From Pieris napi (taxonomy: Eukaryota > Arthropoda > Insecta > Lepidoptera > Pieridae), in the NCBI RefSeq assembly GCF_905475465.1, contig NC_062251.1:2163001-2227000 (forward strand): DNA of 64,000 bases. The letters are read 5' to 3'. The position numbers and the translations under genes were made by a program. The notes beneath the pieces were generated by a model that saw only the letters and a list, made by a program, of their open reading frames with translations, was not told the DNA's origin and made no database searches. Shown one piece after another: positions 12,055 to 22,129 of the stretch. How positions within the stretch are numbered: the stretch's first letter is position 1; each line of letters starts with the position of its first letter.

Positions 12055-13375
12055 ATAAAAAAAGTGCGTGCGTACAAAGTACACATGTCAGAAGTGAAAC
12101 TTCTTTGTAAATTAATTATTACTAAGGTAAAAGCCCCAATAGCATACTCCAAAATACTACGGATGTATGCTACTGTCACCTCATTACAAAATGCACGTAA
12201 ATACTATTAAAACAGTTCAAAAAAGTTTCCTTAGAAAGCTTTGCAATCGTTTACACTTGCGTGGTGTATTGCAAACGTACAACGCTCGTTTGAACTATTT
12301 TAAGTTAACTCTAAAACTCCGAAGTGAATTCATTAATCTAGTTAATTTATATAAAATATTTAACTTGATTCAGACTAATCTTCTTACAACATTTTCCTTT
12401 CGTTCTAATCTGCTAATTGTAATGGTCCAGTTAGCTTAATAACTAACATTGATGAAAATATTGATGTGTTTAAACAACAGTCTACCAACTTACCGTAACT
12501 TTGTATTGCAGGTTCTTAATGTGGTTTAAGTTTTGTTTATTACTGTTATTTTTATTTTTTAGTCATTATTATTATTTTGTTTTGTTTTATTTAATTTTAA
12601 TTTTGTGGTTGTTTGTTTAATTTTTTCCTTTGATATGTTCTAATAAATAAATTCAAAGCCCTCGTTAAACGAAAATTAATCAACAAAGCTTTTTATAAAT
12701 TTGAGGTCTACTTAAATGATCCTAATCCTTGGGATTGAATTGCTCCAGTTCAAACAATTTGTATGACAATACTTGGCGATTAAAAAGAGTGGCGGAAAGT
12801 TTCTTGCCAGTTCTTCTTACCCGCTCTACGCCCTTGACTTGCGAACTAGTAGTACATGTAAATTTACGATTAATTTAACTTGACGATTCAAAAGTGTACT
12901 TGGTTACCCACTTGAATAAAGATATTTTGAGTTTGAGTTTGAGTTTAATGTAATTGATGTGTATGCGTGTTAAATTTATGATATCATATTTTCTTTTATT
13001 TTTTTAGAATGTATAAATAAAAAATATAAAAAAATAGATGATCATGTACCAGTATATGATCACTCCATGTATTTGTATATCTATATTCACACTGTATACG
13101 TGCTAATGATAATATAATTAATATATAAATAATCTGCGTTTACTGCACAAGACGTTATGCGACAGAATTGCCATCTAAATGTAACTACTAAACGAATACA
13201 TCAACCAATAGCGTGTATTCTTTCTCATTTGCTTACTCTCTCTCTCAATCTTTCTCACTATAGCTCTCTCCCACCTCTTGCTCTGTGGCACTGTGCGCGA
13301 TGGGACGTTCGCCCTTTCTCAGCGAAATTTTACCCTTATGCGCCAAACTAAAACCTAAATAGCTAATCTCACGGA
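12055..13375 (-). repeat. Family P repeat, reverse copy, split by a LINE
   Basis: The left part 12055-12145 is the reverse complement of the family end (GTGCGTGCGTAC, then CAGAAGTGAAACTTCTTTG). The right part 13020-13375 continues the same family: ATGATCAT followed by the pyrimidine-rich CTCTCTCTCAATCTTTCTCAC, matching 26280-26600 in reverse. A LINE 3' end lies between, with AATAG at both junctions. Confidence 0.55.
12145..12955 (+). mobile_element. 5'-truncated LINE (3' end with RT C-terminus)
   Basis: The frame at 12167-12439 reads YKMHVNTIKTVQKSFLRKL then YNARLNYFKLTLKLRSEFINL, the IERVQKRFLR...Y..RL..L.L..LR pattern after the reverse transcriptase of Jockey/CR1-type LINEs. It is followed by the 3' UTR (TCTACGCCCTTGACTTGCGA) and a tail of repeated GAGTTT at about 12932-12950. 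The insertion splits a family P repeat. Related 3' ends occur at 16125 and 20930. Confidence 0.7.
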
Positions 13376-13582
13376 TTCATGAATGGCAACAAATTACACA
13401 AGTCACGATTGCTCAAGATAGGATTAGTTTTCTTTATTTATTATTAGTATGACTTAGTTAAATGTATTTAATATTTTATTAATAAATAAATAAATCGTTT
13501 ATTTGCAAAGTACATTTAGTTCGATTAACGCACAATCCATATAAAATAGGCATGCAAAATATGTCATAAATTTTCGAATCCT

Positions 13583-13863
13583 ATATATATGTCACCGTAA
13601 AATTGTAAAAACCGTTAGATTGTAATCTATCGGTTATCGGTTATCAGTATTCGGTAGATTGTACTACACTAACTTAGTTATCATTCAAACTTCTTTGGTC
13701 AATTACAGATTAATTTTACTTCCCAACAATTTCATATAACTACCGAATAATAATACGTTAAATTGCAAGCAGTATGTTGAGTTGACAATCTTTCGACAGT
13801 TTACAATCTCGCGAGATAGATTACAATCTAACGGTTTTTACAATTTTACGGTGACATATATAT
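13583..13863. mobile_element. MITE with about 49-bp terminal inverted repeats
   Basis: Left arm 13583-13632 (ATATATATGTCACCGTAAAA, then CCGTTAGATTGTAATCTATC) is mirrored at 13815-13863. Termini lie in an (AT)n context, consistent with TA target duplication. A partly deleted relative is nested in the MITE at 29562-29816. Confidence 0.75.
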
Positions 13864-14169
13864 GACATTAACACAATGTCATAAGAATAGTTAAGTTTTT
13901 TATAATTGTTGTCAAACTTATGGTCTAAATAATCGCCCATTGAAGGCACCTTTTCCTTGAAAGCATTACACGGCACTAAATAACTTCTAGAAGATGATTA
14001 AATAGTATGATATTTACTGCAAGTTATCTCCCCCCCCTCCTCTTGACTTGACTCTTGATTTTTTGTATAATGCATTTCGTTTTCAAGCATAGACAATGTG
14101 TGGGTAATATGTGTAAAAAACTAATAATATGTTGACGTAATCACCAAATAAGAAAATTTTATTTTAATT

Positions 14170-14350
14170 CAGATACCACTATGCCACCAGCTGAAGTATT
14201 TCCAAACCACTTCGAATTAGGGTCCTGCAAGAAAAGAGCGTCCCAAATCTTGAGGCCGGCAGCGTACTTGCGAGCGTTCTGGCAATGTGTGTCCGGCGGT
14301 GGTATCACTTAACAACGGGTGAGCCTTCAGCCCGTTTGTCTCCTATTACA
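14170..14350 (+). repeat. Lepidopteran LINE/SINE-like 3' fragment
   Basis: It includes CACTATGCCACCAGCTGAAG, TTCGAATTAGGGTCCTGCAA and GGTGGTATCACTTAAC and ends in an A-run. Relatives: 15930-16075, 26735-26805, 36488-36860 and 58340-58490. The intact family encodes a STWGSFKKRAYQFL-like stretch, as I remember it. Confidence 0.5.
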
Positions 14351-14468
14351 TAAAAAAAATACATTTAAACACGTTTCTATTTCAATCTTTTAGGTATCTG
14401 TGTGCCCTTTTTTGGCAAAGGTCTCCTCCAAATCAACCCATTTTATCTGCACCTTCTGTTTCATTAAA

Positions 14469-15215
14469 TCTATAGTATAAAAATGAATCGCAAAATGTGT
14501 TGGTAAGCGCATAACTCAACAACACCTGGACCAATTTGGCCGATTCTTTTTTTATAATATTCCTTGAAGTAGGATGGTTCTTACGGAGAGAAAAATTAAA
14601 AAAAATCGGTTGTCTGTAAAGTCGGTTTACTGACGATAGTTGAACGTGACAACGTCATAAGAAAATACTGATGGAAATGGTTGCATTTTTCAAAATAAAA
14701 TTTTAATTTTATTTGTTTGATAGATATTTTGTATGAATATAGAGAAGGAGGTAAATGGAAATCGCAATTGAATTGATCAAGTTACATTTATTTGTACGCA
14801 TAATACAATTATGTCAATTTTGCACATCAAGCCTTAAATGTAACGCCTCAGAGCGAGGTAACGCCGCATGAGTCATGTTTTTTCGTGCGTGCAGCCGGCT
14901 CCATCGAATTATAAGACGTTGTCACGTCAAAATTGAGTGAAAAAGTCTAAAAACAACACTTTTCTATATTCCCATACAAAATATTCGTAATAATACTTAA
15001 AAGTCAATTTGAACTTTAATACCATATCATAAAGTTCAAGTGTTAGTGGAGGGGTTCCGGGAAGGTAAATTTTTATTTTTTGACATAATATATTTGTTGT
15101 CTTATCAACTTTCTTTTTTTTATCTTACTAGCTAGACCGATGTCCCGAATAGCAGAATAAAAATTAAAAAAAAGAATCGACTGTTAGGCGGTACGACGTT
15201 CGCCAGGCCAGCTAG
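14469..15215 (+). mobile_element. Non-autonomous Helitron (1 of an adjoining pair)
   Basis: Starts TCTATAGTATAAAAATGAAT after A, typical of lepidopteran Helitron 5' ends, with ACCTGGACCAATTTGGCCGA downstream, and ends CGCCAGGCCAGCTAG followed by T. It carries an internal block (about 14597-14940) with GTAAAGTCGGTTTACTGACG and GCAGCCGGCTCCATC that recurs at 24400, 34540, 56650 and 63700. No Rep/helicase coding is present. Confidence 0.7.
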
Positions 15216-15659
15216 TCTATACTAATATTATAAAGAGGAAAGATTTGATTTTATGTTTGTTTGAAATGAATAGAGTCCGAAACTACTGGACCGATTTCAA
15301 AAATTCTTTCACCGATGGCAAGCTACACTATTCCCGAGTGACATAGGCTATGTTTCATTTTCAAAAAAATTAGGGATTCTTACTAAAACTTGAATAATCT
15401 AACCCAAGGTGTAAAAAAATAAACAAAAAACTTCCTTCAATCGCGTGCGTAATTAATGATAGAACAAAATGATGTATTAAAATTTTTCAGGATCCTTATC
15501 AAAATAAATACCAACGTTTCACATAAGCTACAATTTAATGACATAACCACCAAAAAAGCATGGTGGATTGGTGTTCTCCTGCCGTTTCTCTTGAATAGGT
15601 TACTACTATGTAATATAACAAAAATCTTAGCCACAGCAACGCTTGGCCGAGTCTACTAG
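15216..15659 (+). mobile_element. Non-autonomous Helitron (2 of an adjoining pair)
   Basis: Begins TCTATACTAATATTATAAAG immediately after the CTAG of the previous Helitron, contains AAACTACTGGACCGATTTC, and ends GCAACGCTTGGCCGAGTCTA then CTAG followed by T. The short frames on both strands here are not genes. Another member of the same 3'-end family is 60218-60594. Confidence 0.75.
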
Positions 15660-15929
15660 TTATAAATATAACCGTAAATATATTAACAATATTGTAATGA
15701 ACAAACAAAATTTCTTTTTTTTTATTTCATCACTGCAACCAAAATATTATTATAAATGCCGTTCGAAGCCGGAAGATGGAAATTGCAATAACAGTTTTTG
15801 GTAATCGTAATAAAAAATGTCCCTGAAAATACTAGACTTTCGATTTGCGTCATTCACGTTTTTTGTTATTATATTCGATATTTATGAGTCAATAAATTAT
15901 TATTCCAAATGAAGCCGAAAGTACGTACG

Positions 15930-16075
15930 AAGGTGGAACCAGCTGCCCACTGAAGTATTTCCGAACCAATTCGACTTAGGGTCCTTCAAAGAGCATACCA
16001 ATATATAAACGGTTATCTGGGGGCAATGTTAGTGCGTGCTCCTATTTCACCATGCCTCCTGCTGATAGAGGACAA
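15930..16075 (+). repeat. Lepidopteran LINE/SINE-like 3' fragment
   Basis: ACCAGCTGCCCACTGAAGTA, then AACCAATTCGACTTAGGGTC, the same family as 14170-14350 but with a diverged 3' half. Confidence 0.5.
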
Positions 16076-16124
16076 ATCTTTGTTTTTAATTTAATATTAT
16101 TTATTACTTAATATGTCATGTGGA

Positions 16125-16340
16125 ACATGGTGTAATGGTTGCAGCTCCTTACAAACCTTGTGTAAAACAAAAAACTTGGCGATTAAAGAGTGGCGGTGAG
16201 TTTATTGCCAGTTCTTCGTCCGTTCTACGCCCTTGATTTGAGAACTGGTAGTAAATGTAAATTTAGAATCAGTTTAACATCTCTTCTGTTGACGTTCATA
16301 AGTCTACTTGGTACCTACATATATGAATAAAGTTATTTTA
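16125..16340 (+). mobile_element. LINE 3' UTR fragment
   Basis: Same 3' UTR as the LINE at 12145: CTTGGCGATTAAAGAGTGGC, CGTTCTACGCCCTTGATTTG, TGACGTTCATAAGTCTACTT, then AATAAAGTTATTTT. No coding part remains. Its tail runs directly into the minisatellite. Confidence 0.7.
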
Positions 16341-17150
16341 AGTTTGAGTTAGTTAATAAAGTTATTTTGAGTTTGAGTTAGTTAATAAAGTTATTTTGAG
16401 TTTGAGTTAGTTAATAAAGTAATTTTGAGTTTGAGTTAGTTAATTAAGTTATTTTGAGTTTGAGTTAGTTAAAAAAGTTATTTTAAGTTAGTTAATAAAG
16501 TTATTTTGAGTTTGTTAATAAAGTTATTTTGAGTTTGAGTTAGTTAATAAAGTTATTTTGAGTTTGAGTTAGTTAATAAAGTAATTTTGAGTTTGAGTTA
16601 GTTAATAAAGTAATTTTGAGTTTGAGTTAGTTAATAAAGTTATTATGAGTTTGAGTTAGTTAATAAGTTATTATGAGTTTGAGTTAGTTAAAAAAGTTAT
16701 TATGAGTTTGAGTTAGTTAATAAAGTAATTTTGAGTTTGAGTTAGTTAATTAAGTTATTTTGAGTTTGAGTTAGTTAATAAAGTTATTATGAGTTTGCGT
16801 TAGTTAATAAAGTTATTTTGAGTTTGAGTTAGTTAATAAAGTTATTATGAGTTTGAGTTAGTTAATAAAGTTATTATGAGTTTGAGTTAGTTAAAAAAGT
16901 TATTATGAGTTTGAGTTAGTTAATAAAGTAATTTTGAGTTTGAGTTAGTTAATAAAGTTATTTTGAGTTTGAGTTAGTTAAAAAAGTTATTTTGAGTTAG
17001 TTATAAAAGTTATTTTGAGTTTGAGTTAGTTAATAAAATTATTATGAGTTTGAGTTAGTTAATAAAGTTATTTTGAGTTTGAGTTAGTTAATAAAATTAT
17101 TATGAGTTTGAGTTAGTTAATAAAGTTATTTTGAGTTTGAGTTTACTACA
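16341..17150 (+). repeat. 29-bp minisatellite, about 28 copies
   Basis: Head-to-tail units containing TTAATAAAGTTATTTTGAG plus TTTGAGTTAG, with sporadic variants (AAAAAAG, TAATTTT, TATTATG) and a few shortened units. The unit is the tail of the adjacent LINE 3' end (AATAAAGTTATTTTGAGTTT), so the array probably grew from that tail. Most units keep an AATAAA on the plus strand. Confidence 0.9.
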
Positions 17151-17359
17151 ACACTCAATAAACGTTTCTACTACTGTAGCAACAAAAACATTGTTTATAC
17201 ATGAACTATTTGGTAACAGCCATCCAGAGACTCCTTGGCAGTGTTTTGAGGCTTCGAAACACATACAAAAATGTATTAGATTTGACGTATGGAAGTCCAA
17301 CTTAGCCCAAGGGTCTAGAAACGTTAAGCGTGAATAAGTGTCGTTTAAAACATTTCGTC

Positions 17360-17710
17360 ATGATCGTAGAACAATGTCGGATTTGAAAAAAATCCAAAAT
17401 CCACTTTTTATCATATTTGGAGACTACATTGACTAAATATCACGGCTACATAAAAAAAATCCATGTGTTTTAAATTTCAAATTAATCAGTCGGTAAAGTG
17501 ACGGATTTGATAGAAACATGTGATTTTTCTAGAAAACTGTGTAATTTAATGTTATTATTTTTATTTTGTTTCAAAACAAACCCTTTTGTTATATGCCAAT
17601 TTTCATAATAACAGAATATGAATTAAAATAGTTATGACAAAAACTAACATGATTATCTTATGTTGAAATGCTGCCCTGTAAAGTTTACTATTTGTCAGAT
17701 CCGTCACTTC
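17360..17710 (+). repeat. Dispersed repeat, family R, copy 1
   Basis: Shares long near-identical sequence with 50165-50465 (reverse) and 58265-58740: GAACAATGTCGGATT, TTTTATCATATTTGGA, TTTCAAATTAATCAGTCGGT and ACTATTTGTCAGATCCGTCA. It has no coding capacity and its ends are not sharply defined. Confidence 0.7.
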
Positions 17711-18062
17711 TACGATTTATGAATTCCGAACTTTCATTTATGCGTGACGAAAATTTAATTTCTGTTCGACAGTTTGTTTATAAATATGAATCAACTGAAA
17801 GGTTTAATTATGACATTATGAATGGCCAATAACAGTTACAATATCGAGTAAAAATAAGTGATTTTATTAAAATTATATAAAATTTAAAAAAATACTGTGA
17901 TTGACGTAAGAAGTGATCTTGAATAGTCAAATGTTTTTTATACTGTACGGAAATGTCAAGGCTACTTTTAAACCAATAAAACTACGTGTTAACTTTTTGT
18001 ACGCGATTAATAATAATAAAAGCCTTTAACTTCATATATATTTCTATCATCTTAATTTCTAC

Positions 18063-18383
18063 CGCCCGAACCCAATAACCTATCTTAATCCATTTTTGAC
18101 CAACTGAGATAGTAATCTTAATGTGGTAACAAGTGTGCCAATAACCGATCGACGGATTGAAATAGCCATCTGTCGATACAAGCTATCTATTATTTGGTTT
18201 ACATTGATTATCAAATATGAGTGTAAACTCGGTCAAATGGAACGACAAAGAGCATTTTATCCGTCGCCAAAACTGGATTGTCTTCGTAGGGTTTGGTTAT
18301 TGGGATGCAGATAGGACATCGATCGACTGTCACGGTCTGATGAAAACAATCTGAGATTGTGGATTAATTATTGGGTTCGGGCG
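18063..18383. mobile_element. Harbinger-like MITE, copy 1
   Basis: Terminal inverted repeats CGCCCGAACCCAATA (left) and TATTGGGTTCGGGCG (right). Copies at 29562-29816 and 38500-39005 are flanked by TTA on both sides, a 3-bp duplication as in PIF/Harbinger; at this copy the left flank is not TTA. The 63-codon frame at 18123-18314 is a by-product. Confidence 0.7.
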
Positions 18384-18506
18384 TTAGTGTGTGCCTTTGG
18401 CAAAACCCGCCTCTATCTGTACTGTGACACTCTCTGCTATGTACCTGTGGTTACCTTAATTTAATCTATCGAAATAAATTGTTTTCTTCGTTTAATTACT
18501 CGTGTA

Positions 18507-19376
18507 TAGTGCTTTTCATGAAAGAAGTCCCGCGGCGATTTTTGGAACTAAATTTGACAGGTCGGCAATGTTGTCATTCGTCGATGTTATCAAGTTCGTT
18601 TGTTGTGGTAGATTTTTGTGAATTTTTAACTAGCTTAGTGCATTTTCAAGATTGATTACAATGCCAAAAGTTGTAAAAAGTTCGGCTCGAGAAATGATAT
18701 TAAAGGTGAAAGAGTTCTGTGAAGCGGAACATAAGAATCAAGGTGTTTTAATACCACTAAACAATGTTCGGAAGAGAGTTGCCGCCATAACAGGTACTTT
18801 TTAGAGTTGCCATTTAATAATTTTTTGCTGTATTGATGGGACTTTTATGATATAAATTCGTTTTTGCGACAAAATTTAACAAATACTTAACGTGATGAAA
18901 CTAGGTAACTGAAATTAAAACATATATTACATATTACATAAGCATATAAACTAATAATAATAACTGTATTATTATTATTTTTAATTGTTCATAATTTAAT
19001 TGCAGGTGTGTCAGAGAAAACTATAACAAGAATTACAAACGAAGGTATAGTAACAACAGCGGCGTGTACTTCGAAAAAAATTTTAACCCAACAATTATGC
19101 AATAAAACTCTGAATAAAAAATTGTATTGCTTTTCTTTACCCTATTTTCTCATCTTTTCCCTGTAACTAGGTAGAACACCGCTAATAAAAGTAAATAAAA
19201 ATATACTTTTTACATAACAGAAATATTGTTTCATCGAAGTATGCAGAAAATAATATTTGATAAATTACATCTGCTAAATGTAAATAAAATAGGTAAATTT
19301 TTTACTCATAAATGGCAACATTACGGCATGCGATTGCAGCGCCGCGTCTGGGGGACTTCTTTCATGAAAAGGACTA
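18507..19376 (+). mobile_element. Tc1/mariner-like element, internally deleted, keeping two exons
   Basis: Ends pair as 25-bp inverted repeats with one mismatch (18507-18531, TAGTGCTTTTCATGAAAG..., and 19352-19376), flanked by TA on both sides (18505-18506, 19377-19378). Inside is the N-terminal, DNA-binding part of a transposase-like gene in two exons; no catalytic domain fits in the rest. The TA target and helix-turn-helix start favour the IS630/Tc1/mariner superfamily; that placement is inference. Confidence 0.75.
18661..19166 (+). pseudogene. Transposase N-terminal helix-turn-helix, two exons
   Basis: Exon 1 (18661-18793) starts ATG and reads MPKVVKSSAREMILKVKEFC then NNVRKRVAAIT; the frame stops at TAG in the intron if unspliced. 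A 212-bp intron (18794-19005) has GT at the donor and TTAATTGCAG at the acceptor. Exon 2 (19006-19166) continues in phase: GVSEKTITRITNEG, TSKKI, then unrelated residues to TAA at 19164. I recall MPKVVKSSAREMI... as the start of a multicopy lepidopteran protein of several hundred residues; here it is cut to about 98 residues. GVSEKTITRIT resembles the recognition helix of an HTH. It may still give a spliced short protein, which could only bind DNA; expression is unknown. Confidence 0.65.
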
Positions 19377-19449
19377 TACCAATGGACTTTCTGTGTGCGC
19401 ATTTAGCACTGGCTTGTAAAGGAAACCATCTTGAGGAAACATACACATA

Positions 19450-19815
19450 AAGAAAAGGGTGCGTGTACTTATGTACGCGCGTAAGAAGTTATACTTCTTA
19501 GGCATTATTAAAAATAGTTTTTGATTGCATGTCAATAATTAATTACAATTAAATAATTAAAGACTGGAAAAGGAGTCACTATAGTAAATAAAGTTCAGTT
19601 TACATTTGAAAAATTAAATAAATAAATATTTATTATTATTCTCTTACATTAAGTGTAACATAAATTATATTATTCTAATGTTGCTTTTAATTTATGTCCA
19701 ATATCGTAGCATCTTCCGTGGGCAACTTCATTCTGTTAATTTTGTGTCACGGTGCGCGCGCATCGTAAAATTTCACTCTCATCAATTTTTCATATCGCGC
19801 CTAAAGAAGTATAAC
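19450..19815. repeat. Palindrome-core repeat, family Q, copy 1
   Basis: Starts AAAGGGTGCGTGTACTTATG, then GTACGCGCGTAAGAAG and the 17-bp palindrome AAGAAGTTATACTTCTT; the right side has AAAGAAGTATAACTTC at 19801. A near-identical copy of the left 300 bp is at 60905-61225. The arrangement (GTGCGTG end, then a GAAGT...ACTTC palindrome) parallels family P, so the two may be related. Confidence 0.6.
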
Positions 19816-20203
19816 TTCAAAAATAAAAAGGCAGATTACAAAAGTTATAAGGCAACGGGCGGCCTTATCGCTAACAAGCCTCAAAATACCATGTAACTAT
19901 AACTAAAATAAAATAAAGTAAAATCTAAAGAACAAATAAAAATATGTTTAAATAAAAATGTAAAAGCTAATACAAAGGTTAATTGAAATACAATTGATAT
20001 ATATGAGTAGTAGCTAAATAAATCATCACGACACAGAAATCTGAGGCAAAAGGTATTCAAATAGCGTCGGTATTCTTTAACATACTGAAATGGGGATCGG
20101 TACCGCTATGAAAGCTTCAGAGAAGCTTAGGCCATGAAAGGACCTACATATTATTACGTATAATATGTACGTGCGTTCACATTCCTCCTTATCCATTGCC
20201 TAA

Positions 20204-20831
20204 GGCCCTTAACACACTGGCGATTTGCGAGCGATTTGAAAGCGGCGCGATTGCGCAGCGTGCACGCCATTTTGAACACTCGCCCACCCAGCCCCACCTC
20301 AGTCAGTCAGTCGTATCAAAGACGCGAGTTCGAGCGAGATCAAATAAGGGAGCGTTCAAGTATTACGTAACGAATTTTGGGAGGGGGGGGGGGTTACTTT
20401 TGTAAAAAGTTACGATGCGGGGCGGGGATTAAATTACGCGTTATTGTTAATATTTTTTTCGACTTACACCACATAATAGTAACTAAAGAGTCACTAGGTG
20501 GTCACTAAACGTTTCACTATACTTGGGTACTGAAAAACTTTACGGCGAGTTACATGGGGGGGGGGGGGGCAATAATCTCCAAAAATTGCGTTACGTAATA
20601 CTTGAACGCTCCCTAATGGCGTCGTTGGAAAATAATTGTAATATTGAGTTATTTATAATTATTATTCAAAATCATCCTGTTACATGGGATCAAACAAAAA
20701 GACAATATAACAAAGCAGTATTGTTTCCTCGTCAGAATTCATTTTGCTACTGAGTGAACGAAACGCGGAAGGTACGCCGCGAGCTCTCGTCGCTTTAAAA
20801 TCGCTCGCTAATCGCCAGTGTGTTAAGGCCC
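20204..20831. mobile_element. Harbinger-like MITE with TAA target duplication
   Basis: Termini GGCCCTTAACACACTGGCGA (left) and the mirror of GGGCCTTAACACACTGGCGA (right), with further matching AGCGATTT and AAAGCG blocks; TAA flanks both ends (20201-20203, 20832-20834). A second MITE (20348-20613) is nested inside. Non-coding. Confidence 0.75.
20348..20613. mobile_element. Nested MITE, GGGAGCGTTCAAG family, copy 1
   Basis: Inverted termini GGGAGCGTTCAAGTATTACG, TAA on both sides (20345-20347, 20614-20616), and G-runs of 9-11 near each end. The family recurs at 33161, 42577, 49495, 57554 and, left end missing, 26805-27013. Confidence 0.8.
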
Positions 20832-20929
20832 TAAGGACCGCATCTATATGTTTAAAGCGCTGTTTGCTACCACTATGTAGAACCAGCTGCTAAATCTAAG
20901 CGTACGACCAACCAGGTTCCAGAAGATAC

Positions 20930-21360
20930 ACCACTCCTTATATGGAAATTGTATTCGTTTTTACAACAAACTCCCAAGGGAAATCAATTATCACCAAATA
21001 CATTCTACGCCCTTGACTTGCGAAGTGGTAGTAAATGTAAATTTAGAATCAATTAACATCTTTTCTGTTGACGTTCATAAGTGATTTTTTTTTAATGGCT
21101 CTAGCACGATTTGCGCATTAGCCATCGTCAAGTATAGGATTTCTTATAATTCGTGCTTGTCTTTAGAAATTCGACCGTGTCCTCCATGTACGGTTTAGGC
21201 ACTCGCCCGGTACCGCACAACCCTCCCAAAGGCCGAGAACAAATTTAAATTAAATTAAAACTTGCCCTCGAACCGGGCATTGAACCCGGTACCCCTCACC
21301 TAGCTGCATAAGTGTACTTGTTTGCCTATATTAATAAAGTTATTTTGAGTTTGTTGTAGA
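20930..21360 (+). mobile_element. LINE 3' fragment interrupted by a SINE
   Basis: TTCTACGCCCTTGACTTGCG, then GTTGACGTTCATAAGTG [SINE] TACTTGTTTGCC and AATAAAGTTATTTTGAGTTT: the same LINE 3' UTR as at 12145 and 16125. Joining across the SINE restores the family sequence. Confidence 0.7.
21084..21306 (-). mobile_element. SINE (second family) with 8-bp target duplication
   Basis: About 90 percent like the copy at 7420-7645, with poly(T) at the left and the B-box-like region near 21275 on the minus strand. CATAAGTG occurs at 21076-21083 and 21307-21314 and only once in the uninterrupted LINE 3' UTR, which proves the insertion order. Confidence 0.85.
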
Positions 21361-21439
21361 ACTTATAAATAAATAAATTAGCCATAATTATTGTATAGGC
21401 TAGATTGTTATCATATCATATCATATCATATAATGGTAG

Positions 21440-22127
21440 CAGTGGCGTAGCTAGGTGACCAAGGGCCCTGGGGCAAATTAAAAAATGGGGGCCCACTGCT
21501 ATGTAAACTAATTAGGTTTTATCAAATAAAAATATCAAATACCTACTTTAAAAATGCTAAGCTACTTAAGCGCTTTTTTGTGTGCAGGGCAATAAAATGA
21601 AATACAGAAGATTCAAGGGTTTATTATATAAAGGTCGGGCCTACCAACTGACTAAATAACAATTATATTTACAATTTTTTCCTAGCTTAAGTTTTCGCAA
21701 AAGTATCAATGACTTCGCTTAAATCCAGGCTTGATGCGGTTTAGATTCAATTGCTATCTAATTCGCGTTATAACTTATACAATGAGCTGTAGCCGAAATC
21801 TTTAGATTTGACACGATTTATTGACTTTTACGGACATCAATATGAGTGGTAAAATCAAATAAAATTGAACCACTATATTGACCAGTACAAAAAAGTTTAT
21901 TGAATTTAGCTTAAGTACTTACTCCTGATACAGCATGAATTTTTTAACCGTTCTCAAAAAAAATCTTAACTTGAATCTAAACTTGAACCTGTCACATTTA
22001 TTTTGAAAATGGGACGAATTTCCAAAAGTTCAGAATGATCGAGATTTCTGGTGAGGATCCGAGGGCCCTCTGAGCTTGAGGGCCCCGGGGCACTGCCCCG
22101 CCTAGCCCCTTGGTAGCTACGCCACTG
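21440..22127. mobile_element. Non-autonomous hAT element with 8-bp target duplication
   Basis: Inverted ends CAGTGGCGTAGCTAGG (left) and CCTTGGTAGCTACGCCACTG (right), with GGGCCC/GGCCCCGGGGC next to them. AATGGTAG flanks both sides (21432-21439, 22128-22135). The 688-bp interior has no transposase. It landed in the first bases of the TGGTAGGGG element that follows. Confidence 0.85.
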
Positions 22128-22129
22128 AA

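Noticed and set aside
16341..17150. CRISPR array
   Set aside because: Direct repeats are contiguous with no unique spacers, the genome is eukaryotic, and the unit derives from a LINE tail.
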